Shown here one piece after another: positions 1 to 11,890 of a DNA stretch of 64,000 nt (positions are counted from its first letter, which is position 1; the number at the start of each line of letters is the position of its first letter). Source of the stretch: Triatoma infestans (Eukaryota > Arthropoda > Insecta > Hemiptera > Reduviidae). Location of the stretch: positions 81,336-145,335 of the forward strand of contig JAAEAF010004291.1 in NCBI GenBank assembly GCA_011037195.1. Reading direction: 5' to 3'. Position numbers and translations under genes: made by a program. The notes beneath the pieces are model-generated. The model had not been told where the DNA came from. It was given only the letters and a program-made list of their open reading frames with translations, and did no database searches.

Positions 1-136
1 GCCTCTACAACTCACTGTCCGGTGCAGTGTTGTCTGTAACAAGAGAACACTGTCCGGAGAGGCCGGCAGTGCACTGAGAAGGCTCCGGGTGCCAATGACC
101 ATAGATGTTGACGCGCCTTAAATTAAAAAAAGAAAA
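1..136 (+). mobile_element. SINE, subfamily A, 3' part cut by the window edge
   Basis: The sequence matches the body and tail of the complete SINE at 3897-4131: the segment reading CTGTCCGG, the GTGCACTGAGAAGGCTCC block, then GCCAATGACCATAGATG and a GCCTTAAATTAAA tail. The tRNA-like head lies outside the window. It is non-coding and would have depended on a LINE for mobility. Confidence 0.85.
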
Positions 137-162
137 GTGTGTGTGGTTTGTATTGTTTGTTT

Positions 163-690
163 GAACAAAATAACCCAAAAATCAAAATCACAGGAAATAC
201 AACCTAAATATTCCGTTTAGGTTACTCTACCTAATGTATCTGACATGAAGATTTCAGGCAAAAATTCCATCAACCGGAAGTGGGCCCCCCTACTGAATGT
301 TTTTTTTTTTTTTTTTTTTTTTGTTCCAGTTTTTCGCGATTTCTTCCAAAAACGACTACAATTATTTTCTTTAAACTTCGTATAGTATCTATTACACTTA
401 AATATCTGTCTTTCTACTCCTAAAACCATGTATGATTAGTTCTACTACTTATATACTATAATAGACATCAGAAGGATTGCTAGAATTCCAAAATTTGGAA
501 AATAAAGGTTAACTAGAAGTTCTACTTTTTAGAATAGGTTGTTGAATTTCCTCGCAAACGACAGATATAAACCTGCCACTTTTATTTGTAATATTTTTCT
601 GAAAAAAAAAAAAAATTGATTTAAAGGTATTCTGAGAAATCTTTGACGTAAAATTTCAATTATATTATGGGATTTGTTCACAGTTATTGG
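163..690 (+). repeat. H-repeat, internal unit without termini
   Basis: This copy carries the unit landmarks found across the window: TATTCCGTTTAGGT, CATCAACCGGAAGTG (around 268-282), a long T-run, TTTTTCGCGATTT, and ACTTCGTATA followed by TATCTGTC. Neither terminal hairpin is present, so it is truncated at both ends. Confidence 0.75.
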
Positions 691-2448
691 CATACATCTC
701 TAGTTTACATTGTAATCATTACATATTCTGGGTAGGTATTTAAGAGGTTTAAGAAAAATTTTGTCATTTATAATCCTATTAACAGTAGTACGACAAAATC
801 GTAGACTGTTTCGCATCAGATTTTTTTTCGATTCATAGAATCTTAATACATGTATTTCCTGTTTCGACACTCATTGTAAAATTTTAGTTTCGAGAGAATT
901 TGGCGGATCTGTTTTATACTTTTTGCTTACAGTAGTGAGTGAAAGTATATTTTACAGGGTTAATTAATCTTAAAAATTGGTTAACGTAAAGTCGTGGAAG
1001 GTTATAAAATTGCAGAGTAAGATTATTTTAACTAACAAACAATTAAATGACTTTGGAATCGTGATTCTTTGTGGGCCTTTAGAGAGGGAAAAATCTAAGA
1101 TGAATTGATAATAAGTTTAAGTGTTGCAGAACAGTGTAATGGTATAAGGTGGTATTATTTTCAGGTGAACAAAGTTGGCAGTGAATGAGTGTGGGGAGCG
1201 GGGTTGTGGCGGATTTATATCCGAAGTAAGGTAATAGTTAGGTTTATAGAATATGCACGGTTGGGTATTTAATGAGTATGGTGATTTTTATTTTTAGTAT
1301 CTATGCTGGAGGTCTAATACTTCGTGATCAGTAAACATTGTGTATGGATCCCCCTCCCCCACCCCATATTTTTTTTTTTTAAACTCTATAATCTGAAGAA
1401 AACCCTTTTATAGTTATCGAAAAGAGAAGGACGACCGTGTATCGATTGTATCCAATATTTTATCTCAACAAGTAACAAGTGTGTTTTTTTATTTTGAAAT
1501 AGTCGTATAAATGTTGAGTTTGTCGTATTTTGTATTTTATTTACTGTGTAAACCAACTATTGGAAATTATTTTGTCATTGTGTGTGTGTGTGTTTGTGCA
1601 TCGTTTACTAATAAATCAATTAGTTACATAATCAAATTGAACAAACAACTGAATTAGTATGGGGATATTTTTTATTTTTTTTCTTTAAACAGAGAATTGT
1701 GTTTTATTGTTATTAAGCCTATTGTTTTATTAAGAAAATTGTTTTCTAATAACAATTAGTAAATTACAAAAGAGATTTGCATGAAATTAGTATTCCGAAA
1801 TCTAAATTTTAAAGCAAGATGTTCCCGTAATAGGAGTCCTTATTTTCAGCAATAGATGCCCAGGTTTATATCCCATCAGCATCGATCCCAGACTATTCTG
1901 GTTCTACCATGAACAATGCCAGTTCCTCTGTTTTTTTTTTTGAGCATTCATCATCACACGATCTATGATCCGATATTACTTCTTCTCCAAAGCATTTAGT
2001 GCGATCTGATTGTCTCCCGGTTGTGTCTTTATTGATTACAGAGCTTAAATATGATTGATTGGCTTCCGATGAAAAGACTTACTAGACACACGATCAAAAC
2101 TAACTCTTTCGAACAATATAATACTCTATACAGCCCTGCTTACTCCTATAGGAGTGGACATACGGACTCTTACTGTACGAATCAGCAAACCGCTTCAAAT
2201 TCCACCGTATCCAATATCCAATCCCTCCAATAAAAAAATCCTTCGCACAATCGTCTCCTTTTCACGTCAGCAAACACCGTATCCATATTGACCTAAAAAT
2301 TCCGTTTTCCAACTCCTGATATATTAAATTTCATTCCAAACTTTTCCAACACTATAACCCATTAATCCGTAACATTTCCTACTAATCCATGGCGAAAGCT
2401 GCAGCGCCGATAGTCTCGCGATCACCTGATCGCTTGATATAAACAGAA
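691..2448. other. Unassigned AT-rich stretch
   Basis: No gene or recognisable element was found. It holds short homopolymer runs, a GT tract near 1580-1592 and a C-rich patch near 1350-1365. Open frames here are short and have no recognisable domains. A weak trace of H-repeat terminal sequence may exist near 840-960 but is too degraded to call. Confidence 0.5.
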
Positions 2449-3375
2449 ATCTGATGTGAAACACTCACACGACTTTCTCTTATTCTAATTAATACAGTTT
2501 AATCAAGAAATTTTCTTTAAAATTGCAACTTTACAATGTTTAATTGGGCTGGCCATAAAAATGGAGGTGGGGATTTTATTTGTATACCTGAGCGGCCTTA
2601 TGTGGAGCACTCTATGTCTATACTAAGAACTCTTTGCAAATTTAATTTTGAACTAACTGGCAGACCTCCAATACCTCTCCAAAATTAATTTTTTCAAAAA
2701 AAAAAAATGTTTGAAATAAAAGTGATACGTTTCGATCTATACAGCAAACATTCTATGTTTAAAGGAAATCGTTGTAACCCATTGCGAGAAAATTCCAAAA
2801 ACCAATTCATTAAAATAGCATTTCCATTTAACCCCTTTTCTTCAAGTTTGGAATTCTATCAATGCTTCTAATGTCGTCTAATAATATTATGTAGGTGGTA
2901 AAAGCCTATATTATACTGAAATGTTTCTTTAGAGGGAAGCATAACGCTACTGTTCCCTCAGAACCTCCAAAAAATCAATTTTTTTGGAGAAAAATGTTTC
3001 AAATAAAAGTGATAGATATATCTGTGTGAATGTAAGTACAAAGTTTAAAGAAAATCGTTACACCTGTTTTAGTAAAAATCACGAAAAACTGAAAACAACA
3101 AAAAAAACATTCAGTAAAGTATCACTTCCGGTTGATGGATTTTGCCAGAAATCTTTGTGTCAAATGCGATAATAGTACCTCAATGGAATATCAAGTTTGA
3201 ACTTTCTGCGACTCTTCGTTTTTGAGATATTCTGTTAACACATATCACACTGGCCATTGGCTAAAAACTTTTTGTCGTATTCTGAGGACCCCAAAACATT
3301 TATTTCCATCAAAAACTCAATTTGGAAAATCTGGCACGATTGCAATTGTTCCTCTTATTTGACGTAAGAGAAAGT
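2449..3375 (-). repeat. H-repeat, complete, variant 3' module
   Basis: Read on the minus strand, it starts at 3375 with the ACTTTCTCTTAC terminus and ends near 2449 with the GTGTGAGTGTTTCACA stem-loop and CAGAT. In between are two units with the ACTTCCGGTT and AGAAAATCGTT landmarks. The 3' module contains the CTGGCCATAAAAATGG block, also seen at 28275 and in inverse at 42390, and marks a subfamily distinct from copies ending in AACTGGAGTAAGAG. Confidence 0.8.
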
Positions 3376-3896
3376 AAAAAAAGGGCATATTTCGAATTCG
3401 GTTCATCGATATCTACACTAACCGAATAAGGGCAACACTGACTAAGAAGGGAGGCAACACTGCTCAATTAACTCCTATCAAAAAAAAAACATGGTGAATT
3501 CTGTATTAACTATAACTAATATACATATATGCCTCAATATATCTAAACGTAGTTTTGTGTTCTTTTCTCTAAATTAAAATTATATTTCGGACTCTAATTC
3601 CTTTATTAAATAAACAAACATTCGGCTAACAGACATTCATTCAATTCTGTCATGGTATTTTATTTCATTTTATTTATTACTTTTTTTTTTATTCGGTTTT
3701 GTTTTGTTTTTATTTATTTTAGTTTTATTATTTCGGACATGTCATCTTATTTGCTTGTTATGTTAAATAGTCAGTTGCAAATAAAATAAAAAAAGTAATA
3801 TATATATATATATATATATCTTACATGGGATCGACGAATGGCCTGTGACTATGGAAGGCCTGGTATACTAGAATTGCAATTTTAAGTATATATTCT
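3376..3896. other. Unassigned AT-rich stretch with (TA)n
   Basis: No gene was found. It contains a (TA)n run at about 3797-3819 and several A/T homopolymers. Nothing else is recognised. Confidence 0.6.
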
Positions 3897-4131
3897 GGGA
3901 AGGGATTAGCTCAGTGGTAGCGCGCTGGACTAGCAACGCGGAGATCACAGGTTCGAATCCAGCCGGGCTGCCCTTAGATTTTCTCTTCCTAGGAGCCTCT
4001 AACCGTACGGCGATGGACAGTGTTATAGCGAGAGAACCCTGTCCGGAGGCGGCCGGGAGTGCACTGAGGAGGCTCCGGGCGCAAATGACCACAGATGTTG
4101 AGACGCCTTAAATTAAAAGAAAAAAAAAAAA
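3897..4131 (+). mobile_element. Complete tRNA-derived SINE, mosaic (B-type head, A-type tail)
   Basis: The head folds into tRNA signals: box A is TTAGCTCAGTGGTAGCGCGC (from about 3906) and box B is GGTTCGAATCC (from about 3950). The body carries TTCCTAGGAGCCTCTA and the tail reads AATGACCACAGATGTTGA, then GACGCCTTAAAT and poly-A. The loop reads GACTAGCAAC, as in the B composites at 12.6 and 53.9 kb. The other A copies with a preserved head instead have GACTCCCAC and a one-base-longer box A, so this copy joins two lineages. It is a Pol III retroelement, not a tRNA gene: the acceptor stem does not close. Confidence 0.9.
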
Positions 4132-5174
4132 TTGAGATTCATTTTAACATAATTGTACAACAATGCTGCCAACGTTCACATAACTATATAAAAAAAAAAA
4201 GTCCCTGTCAAAACTGTCCTATTTCAATATTTAATAATAATAAAAAAAAGAATATAATCACCAATATTTTTTTTTTATTTTATTGTCAAATTTATTTCTT
4301 TTTTTTAATAAAAAAAAAAAAAGTAAAAGGAGCAATTATAAAGTGTGAAGGAGGAGTGGGGGGCTGCATAGAAAATAATACAATGCCATTTTTTTATCCA
4401 GAAATTTATGATATTATTAATGGCAAGTTGTTGAAAAGTGTTAAACACTATTATTCCGTTAGATCGTAAATAATAAAATAATAGTTTATAATAGTTAATA
4501 ATAACTATAACTTTCTTATAATAAATAGCTATTTGATTTCTTGTTTTTTTTTTCTTTTTTTTTTATTTATTTATTTATTTAATATTATTTTATATATATC
4601 AGATTGGTCAAATCAAATAATAGGTATTTATAGTTGGGGGGGGGGCAACAAAAACAAAAGTTACAAAAAAAGTAGGCGTCTTGTCTCTCTGATACATAAT
4701 AGTGTAGATTAGTTTTGTATTGAAAAAACTATGTAAATTTCTAGTTTTACGCTCTATTTTTGTAGTTTTTTTTTTTACAAAAGAATGTCTATCCTTTTTT
4801 TTAACCCGCCTACACAATCTGTTAACATATTTGGTTATTGGGGTCACCTGGTGGTATGGTTTTTCCCGATAGTATTTCAAAAAAAAAAAATAATAAGGAT
4901 TAGTAATTTGGTTAAGGCTGTATATCTGGATTATCTTATTGGCTGTATTATCTGGATTTTAAGATCTTTTATAAGAAGAGTTTTTTGTTGATGTGTGTTG
5001 TAAGGATGATGGTTAATTGTAGATGAAAAATGAACTGGTTTCATTGGTGAAGTTTTTATATCGGTGGAAACCTTAATGATTAATATAAAAGTATAGGAGC
5101 GGGGAGCTGTTTTATTTAAACAAAAGATGACTCGTAAAACTTATGCGGTAAAATGAATCCATTCAATAAATAGT
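4132..5174. other. Unassigned AT-rich low-complexity stretch
   Basis: Repeated A, T and ATTT runs with a G9 run near 4637 and a (TTTA)n block near 4563. The open frames here come from homopolymer-rich DNA and have no recognisable domain. Confidence 0.6.
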
Positions 5175-5390
5175 TGTTGTGGTGGTTGGTTCCGCAGAGC
5201 TGGAAAGCATCAGAGACATTTTCCGTGGTAGCCTGCTTCATTTTGTGGTCATCGACCGGTTTCGGGCGTTCGCCCATCTTTAGGATGCGTTTTTCAGACA
5301 GTGTGACAACACAGACTTTGCTCTATGGGACATCCCTTGCAGTTTTCTTCTGTTTCCCTTTGGAAGTGCATTTCATTTTAGCGTAGTTTT
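5175..5390 (+). mobile_element. Hammerhead-bearing element, family 1, single arm
   Basis: From GTTGGTTCCGCAGAGCTGG through GCATCAGAGACATTTTCC to GTGTGACAACACAGACTTTG it matches the arms of the inverted elements at 25168, 29736 and 39048. Only one arm is present. Sequence after about 5330 is not shared with the other copies and could be unique internal sequence of a longer parent. The ribozyme core inside it is damaged. Confidence 0.65.
5250..5287 (-). ncRNA. Decayed hammerhead-like ribozyme, family 1
   Basis: On the minus strand stem I pairs CAUC with GAUG (4 bp), stem II is GGGC-GAAC-GCCC, and the GAAAC and ACCGGUC blocks are intact. The catalytic CUGAUGA box reads CUAAAGA, so it should be inactive. 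Stem I and stem II still pair. Confidence 0.5.
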
Positions 5391-5717
5391 ACCTTGGATG
5401 ATAATAATAATGGGTATTATTATAGTTTTATAAAGATGCCATCGTTGAAGAAAATCTGTCATTTCGAACTAGGAGAAGTTCGCTTTTCTTCACGATAGAC
5501 CTATTAGGGCAGGAGCCACAGCATCATCAGAATTGTGGTGTTGAACAGATAAAATTAGAGGTCTTTTCGATAGAACTGACCTCAGGATAGGTCAGACCTA
5601 CAGGACTGATTCTGTGGTACCTTTATTTGAGCCGTTTATGAGCATAAATCACACCACTATCAATAAATCATTATTTCGAAACACCTCTTTCCTCAGAAGA
5701 GAAAAAAATAAACAGAA
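5391..5717. other. Unassigned stretch
   Basis: No gene or assigned repeat. It contains a direct duplication of a GACC(T)/GGTCAG motif near 5580-5610 and otherwise unremarkable sequence. Confidence 0.5.
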
Positions 5718-6523
5718 ATCTGGTGTGAAACACTCACACAACTTTCTCTTACTGTAAGTTAATGCAATAATTACAAAATTGACAAATATTAATTTAAACT
5801 TGCACTTTTCTTTTTTCCGAGCTCTAACCTAAATATATGCGGGGTTACGTGTTGGTCGAAATCCTTGGCAGATCAGGAGGCTATTTGTAATTACATTGTA
5901 GTCCAGAAAACAGCGCCAATAACATTTAGAGACATTCAAATAAAACATTTGAAATTTAACGCCATGATATTCCGCAGAACCTTTAAAAAAAATCTTATTT
6001 TTTTCGAAAAATGGGTGCAGAGAGCGATCGAAAAAACGTTACAGTCATTCTTGAAAAATTCAATAACGTATTCTGTAAAATCGCACTTCCGGTTAACAGC
6101 ATTTTCTGTAAATTAGGAATTCTAACACTATTTCCAATACTGTATTAATATTATGTAGATGATATTACTGAAGTGGTACTTTAGAGGAAAGCATAACGCT
6201 ACTGTTTCCCCCCCCCCCCAAAATCAATTTTCCCGGGAAAATGTTCTAAATAAAAGTGATAGGTATTTTATATGTGTAGATAGAATACGAAGTTTAAAAA
6301 AAAGAAGTTTGATTACCTAAACGGAATATAAAGTTTGTGCGAGTTCTACAAAAATTTTCATTTTGAGTTATTCTATTATAAACAAACACACAAATATATA
6401 CACAGACATATAAAAACTTTTTTTTCGCACACTGGGGATGTTTTATAACATGTATTTCCGGTGGAAACTCAACTGCGAAAATTTTATACGAACGCAATAG
6501 TTCCTCTTTACTAGGTAGTAAGA
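5718..6523 (-). repeat. H-repeat, near-complete
   Basis: The plus strand opens with ATCTGGTGTGAAACACTC followed by ACAACTTTCTCTTAC, the reverse of the 3' stem-loop end, and closes near 6520 with a worn copy of the 5' terminus (CTAGGTAGTAAG). Two ACTTCCGGTTAAC or related landmarks lie inside, with a C-run at 6210-6219. Confidence 0.75.
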
Positions 6524-6946
6524 AAAAAAAAAAAATAAGTAGTAGAGAAAGATGAGATGTGTATAATTATATTACGACATTATGACGAGAAATACGTAAA
6601 TTCATTTAATTCACCGCTCTTCTAATATAATTTGTGTAAAACAGTAGTAATACAGGAGTAAATAACTATGTCAAAGCAGTTATAATATTCCTCGAAGCGA
6701 TAGCATAAGATACTAATCGGAATTTTAAAGTGTAGCCCCCCTCCTCCGCATAACCAATCACAAAAAAATTATACTCTCCCTTATATCTACTTATTATCGA
6801 TTTGTATAATGATCGATGAAAAAAAAAAAAAATGTTGCGCTTATTTTATGGAAATTTCTGTTAGAATTGATTAATGAATGCAAAATATTAACAATAAACA
6901 AAAATATAAAAATAAATGATTTTTTTTTTTTTATATAAACGATTTA
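6524..6946. other. Unassigned AT-rich stretch
   Basis: No gene. Two runs of A/T exceed 10 bases. It separates two H-repeats. Confidence 0.6.
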
Positions 6947-7240
6947 ACTTTCTCTCTCACTATTGTAAGAGAAAGTATTACATTGCCATTGTGTCTGATT
7001 TTTTATTTTATTTGAAATTGTATTTTCACCGGAAATAGAATATGTTTTGAGATCCTCTGAACACGAAAAACTGGGGTACCTGACGGGGTAAGATTTTGGT
7101 TAAAAATAGGTTACCGGAAATATCATTTTTAATTGAAAGAATTTTTCAGTTTATTTAAATTTTTCCAATAAATGGCTCCAATGTGCTTCCGTTTGAAAAA
7201 TTGTCAAAGAAATTTTTTTTTTTTTCGTAGTTTCTGAGAG
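6947..7240 (+). repeat. H-repeat, 5' fragment
   Basis: It starts with the hairpin ACTTTCTCTCTCAC...GTAAGAGAAAGT and continues with the TTTCACCGGAAATA and GTTTTGAGATCC landmarks. It breaks down before reaching a 3' end. Confidence 0.7.
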
Positions 7241-7397
7241 TGTCCAGACATCACGTACTTATTCAACGTCCAGACCCATACTTATTCAATGAACTAAATG
7301 TTTAGACAAAGGTTCCCCCCATGTTTGAAGAAAATCTTATCAATTTAAAACCAATTTACTGCAAGAGAAAATCGTTTGAGTATTATAATTCATTTTT

Positions 7398-7870
7398 ACT
7401 TCCTGTTAATCCTATTTAGAGAAAGTATTCCGATCGTGCCAGATTTTTGAAATTGAGTTTCCACCGGAAATACAATATGTTTTAAGATGCCTTTAGTGCG
7501 GAAAAAATGTTTTTAACGAATGGTCTGCCTGTGTGTGTGTGTAAATAAAATTTCTCAAAAACTGAAAAAAAAAAGTTACCGGAAGTTCAAATTTCGTATT
7601 CTGTTTTCATAAGGATGGTTTCACATCTGATAAGGAAGGTTCCGTCAAAATCCATCAACCGGAAATGCGACTTTATTGAATGAATAGGTTTTATCGTGTT
7701 TTTTATGCGGTGGAGGGGGATTTCCTCTTTTCCATAACTGCAACGATTTCCTTTAAACTTATAATGCTAAAACTACATAGTTATAAATAAACCTATCATT
7801 TTTTTTTAATTGAAATATTTTTCCCTGAAAATTGTTTTAGGGGGGTGCTGAGAAATATGTGACGTAAAAA
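7398..7870 (+). repeat. H-repeat, 5' fragment
   Basis: A degraded terminus (ACTTCCTGTTAATCC) is followed by GATCGTGCCAGATTTT, CACCGGAAATAC, a GGTCTGCCTGTGTGTGTG microsatellite start and CATCAACCGGAAATGCGA. The 3' end is missing. Confidence 0.7.
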
Positions 7871-8435
7871 TTTTCAATTCTTATTTGGGTTTATTCAATT
7901 TTATTGGCTCTCTCTTCTCGATTGTCATCACTTCAACTATCACCTGCTTTGGGTTCATGTACAAACCACCTTGTTAAAAAAAATTTTTGTATTGATTGCA
8001 ATGTTTGAGTGTATCCCACCAGGATTTATTTTATAGTATATCCTATTATTAATAATTAAACAGACAGTAAGATAAATTAAATTAATAAAATAAAAAACAT
8101 ATTAAATATTATTAATTTATATGAAATTAATATTAAATTAGCGAATCACAACCATGTTAAACCAAAAACAAAAACATAATATACTAAAATAAACTCGTAA
8201 ATTAGTTGTTAAATGACTTAATATTGTTAATTAAATAGCGGTTGTATAAATTCATACAGCAGATTAATTAATCATTATCATATTTGTATTTGTAAAGTAT
8301 CAGGGAAAAGATAGATAATTTAATGACCTTTCTATTAATAAGATTTTTTGTTTTTTTATATTAATAATTATATTTTAATGTATTTTTTTTTTTTTTTAAT
8401 TTTTTTTAGTTTTAGAAATTATTATTTTTTTTTTT
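7871..8435. other. Unassigned AT-rich stretch
   Basis: No gene recognised; very AT-rich with a T-run before the next H-repeat. Confidence 0.6.
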
Positions 8436-8925
8436 ACTTTCTCTTACTCCAGTAAAAGAGGAAGTATTACGATCTTGCCAGATTTTTGAAATTGTGTTTT
8501 CACCGGAAATACTTGTCTGTGGAATATGAAAAAATCTTTTTAGCAATGGTCTGTGTGTGTGTTTTAACAGAATATCTCAAAAATGATAAGTTGCAGGAAT
8601 CTCCAGCTTGGTATTCCGTTTAGGTACGACCACTGCATCAGACGCGAAGATTTTGGGCAAAATCCATCAACCGGAAGTAGAATTTATTGAAATTTTTTTT
8701 TCTTCAATTTTGCGTGATTTTCTCTAAAACGACTTTAACGATTTTCTTTTAAATATTCAGTATATCTCCTGACGAACTGCAGGAATGATGCTATCATTCA
8801 CAGTGAAGGAGTCTACAAGCCTTGGGTTACCCTATTAAGTGTTGGACATTACTAAGTCTTAGGATTTTTTTTTAATGGAAATATTTCTTTAAAAAAGAGG
8901 TGTTTTCGGTTGAGAGATCTAGTTC
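8436..8925 (+). repeat. H-repeat, 5' half
   Basis: The terminus ACTTTCTCTTACTCCAGTAA is followed by CACCGGAAATAC, GGTCTGTGTGTG, TATTCCGTTTAGGTA and CATCAACCGGAAGTAG (site at 8670-8678). The copy ends in divergent sequence before any 3' stem-loop. Confidence 0.75.
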
Positions 8926-9167
8926 GAAAGTGCCAAAGTAGACCTTGGTTGCAGTGCACTTTATAGTCCGCCTCCCGAAGATATTTTCCTAATTTACATC
9001 AAACCTCCTCATGAATCTCTCAGATCCTTTGACCCCTAAGAAGAGGTAGCAGCTCTGCTGTAAAGTACTATTTCAGCATCATCTAAAGGTATCTGGGTAA
9101 TATTATTAAATATAACTATTTATTAAACATTTCAATATTAATAAAACAAGAAAAAAAAAAAAAAAAA

Positions 9168-9400
9168 TTTTTTTTTAAATTTAAGGCGCGTCATCGTCTA
9201 TGGTCATTGGCGCCCGGAGCCTTCTCAGTGCACTGCTGGCCTCCGAACAGTGTTTTCTCGTTACAGACACACTGTCCATCACCGACAGTGAGCTGTAGAG
9301 GCTCCTAGGAAGAAAAAATCTAAGGGTAGCACAGTTGGACTCGAACCCGGGTCCTCCGCGTGGGAGTCCAGTATGCTAACCACTTAGCTAATCCCTTCCC
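9168..9400 (-). mobile_element. SINE, subfamily A, complete
   Basis: On the minus strand the head reads GGGAAGGGATTAGCTAAGTG, then an ACTGGACTCCCACGCGG loop region and box B GGGTTCGAGTCC. The body has TCCTAGGAGCCTCTACAGC and the tail is GCCAATGACCATAGACG with GCGCCTTAAAT and poly-A. It is bordered by A-rich DNA, so the target duplication cannot be read. Confidence 0.9.
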
Positions 9401-10269
9401 TAAAAAAGAAAAGAGAAAATACATAAATAATGACACTATTAACAACATTCAAACGTTAAAAAGATTACAAAACAATAATAACAACCGTGCTAAAAACATT
9501 TTAAATCACCCCATGTTTACACTAATAACTATTAAAAACATAGGCAAGCTGATATAAACCAGCTGTTTTGTTTATCATACCTATTTACAAATATTCCCCC
9601 TTTTATTATTTTTTTTATTTTATTTTTACCCGCACATTTAAGTGTCACAACAAAATGCTAACTTTTTAAATATAATATATAGTGATCATTAAAGTTATAA
9701 AAACGGTAAAAGATAGGTCATATTTCATACAGTATCAGTAAATGAGCAGTGATGGCGGCGGAGAAGGGAAGAGAAGTCTGTAAGTCTGTCCGTTATAGTG
9801 ATTAAATAAATAAAGATATCATTTTATAATGTAGTTTATTTTATTTATTTATTTATTTTAATGCACGTATTTATTATAATGTTCAGTATTATGTTATAGT
9901 TTATATAAATTATCTATATATTTTTTTATTATACTTCATTAAGTAAACTCACACACACACAATATCACTTCGATTTAGTCATCACTGCAATAGAAACAGC
10001 TGTTTTGAAGAACAACTGATCGTCTTTTTTTTATTTTTACTTGAATTAATTACACTATTATGTCGAACTGCCTGTTATATCGAGTATTTCTTTTGAGGTT
10101 TTTTGTGGTATTTAATACCGTCACGTTGTTGTTGAAGTAGATTAATAAATATGGACTAAAACAAACAAGCAACATTTACAATTGATACTTTCTACTTCAC
10201 AAATTAAATCAAGGAGCTGCGTTACTGTTTACCGTCTTCAAATGCACACATTAGCTTACCATTTTGAAC
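9401..10269. other. Unassigned AT-rich stretch
   Basis: No gene or repeat class recognised. It includes a TTTA-type simple repeat near 9838-9860 and a short CA run near 9951-9960. Confidence 0.55.
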
Positions 10270-10790
10270 AGGCATTCTTTGGAAGTGATAATTTAATTAG
10301 TGAGTCTGTCTGTCTTTAATTACTTATAACTTGGAAAATAATAAATCTATATTAATAAAATTCAATATTCTTGTCTATTTTAGTGTATACTAGACCTTAC
10401 TAAGTTTGAATTAAATCAGTCTATTGGAAGTGATAGTTTAAGTAGTAAGTCTGTCAGTCTTTAGTTACTTATAACTCAAAAAGTAATCAACCTATATTAA
10501 TAAAATTCAGTATTCTATACTATTTTAGTGTATACTAGAGCTTGACTAAGTTTGGACTAAATCAGTCTACTAGATCTGATAGCTAAGTAACAAGTCTGTC
10601 AGTCTTTAGTTACCTATAACTCAAAAAGTAATGAACCTATATTAATAAAATTCAGTATTCTTTATTATTATGGTGTATACTAGAACCTTATTAAGTTTTG
10701 AACTAAATCAGTCTACTGGAAGTAATGTTTGAATAGTAAGTCTGTTTAGTTATTTGTAACACAAAGTGTAATCAGTTATTTATTTGTTCA
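10270..10790 (+). repeat. Tandem repeat, period about 145 bp, about 3.5 copies
   Basis: The block GGAAGTGATA...AGTCTGTC..GTCTTTA..TTAC recurs at about 10281, 10426, 10568 and 10709, each followed by TATATTAATAAAATTCA, a TAGTGTATACTAGA motif and AAATCAGTCTA. The copies have diverged. Isolated pieces lie at 13690-13815 and 24540-24622 on the opposite strand, so the monomer is dispersed. Confidence 0.85.
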
Positions 10791-11461
10791 AAAATTTCCA
10801 TAAATCCTTTCCATAAAAAAATGATTTTTTTTTTCCATAGCTTTTTTCTAGGAGGAATTTGAAAATCTAGTTGAACCGGAACTCCACCATATCGATATGA
10901 ACAATCGATAACTTCTCAATATTAATTATTATTGCAACGTTATCTACAATTTTATAATTTTTTTTTTCGCTTTTTTTTTTCTTTTAAATCTAGTCTATAT
11001 AATTTATTATTTCTATACTTTCTCAGAAAAAATACGTACATATGTTGGTTATTTATGCAGCATTTCATAACATCACTCTAAATAATAGTGTTAATAAATT
11101 CCTTATAGTAATGAAATATTGTAAAAATAATTATATGTTATTTTGCATCTCTCTCAGTTGCATAGTAACTAACTTGTAATAATAATGATTTTTAGCAACT
11201 GCTGCTATTACTATTAAACATGAAACTGCATTTATATAATAGAAGAATGTATAATATCTTTAAAAATGTACGTATTTAATGCATGTTAAGAATTTATCAA
11301 TTTAATTTGTATAGTTTAATAACACATAACTATCTTAGCCTCCCTACTTTTCCGATTTCGCAACATTGAAGAAGATATTAACAATTTAATGATTAAATCC
11401 CTCCCCCCCCCCAGAACCCATTCTCCTTTCTCACTTATTAAATACATTGTAAAAATATTTT
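10791..11461. other. Unassigned AT-rich stretch
   Basis: No gene recognised; T-runs and a C9 run near 11402-11411. Confidence 0.55.
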
Positions 11462-11745
11462 AGATTAGATTAGATTATTATAGGGGACTGCGACCTGTGC
11501 CCCCGGAACCTTCTTAGTGCACTACCGGCCTCGAGTAGTGTTCTCTAGCTACAGACAACATTGCCCATCACCGGATAGTGAGCTGTAGAGGTTCCGAGGA
11601 GTCCAGCGCGCTACCATTGAGCTATAATCACTTCCGTATAGTAATAAAACTCTTGGCTTACGTCAATTAACTAGGTACGGAGACCCTAGTTTGTGTACTG
11701 TTTGTCCTTGTCTGTGAAGGGAGTTTTAAGTTGATTGTGAGCTTC
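11462..11745 (-). mobile_element. Composite SINE, subfamily B, internally deleted
   Basis: On the minus strand a 5' module (TAGGGTCTCCGTACC.. TAGTTAATTGACG) leads into a tRNA-like head (GCTCAATGGTAGCGCGC), the shared SINE body and a 3' end reading AGGTCGCAGTCCCCTATAAT followed by (AATCT) repeats. The part of the head from box B to the TTCCTAGG block is deleted. The AATCT-type tail matches the tail of the I-type LINE at 41346. Confidence 0.8.
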
Positions 11746-11756
11746 GTATACATAAT

Positions 11757-11890
11757 ATACCAGACTATTTGCTAAAAACATTTTTGTGTATTTAGAGAAT
11801 TCCAAAATATGTATTTGCGGAGAAAACTCGATTTGGTCGTAAATCTGGCACGATTGCAATACTTCCTCTCACCGTTCACGACACCTAATT
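11757..11890 (-). repeat. H-repeat, 5' terminal fragment
   Basis: Only the reverse of the H-repeat first 130 bp is present: GGCACGATTGCAATACTTCC near 11850 and a worn CACCGG-type motif. No internal unit is attached. Confidence 0.6.

Noticed and set aside
3897..3970. Functional tRNA gene
   Set aside because: A and B boxes are present, but the acceptor stem does not close and the unit continues into a SINE body and A-rich tail.
3868..4111. Open frames over the SINE on both strands
   Set aside because: They are read-through of SINE sequence, with similar frames over other SINE copies.
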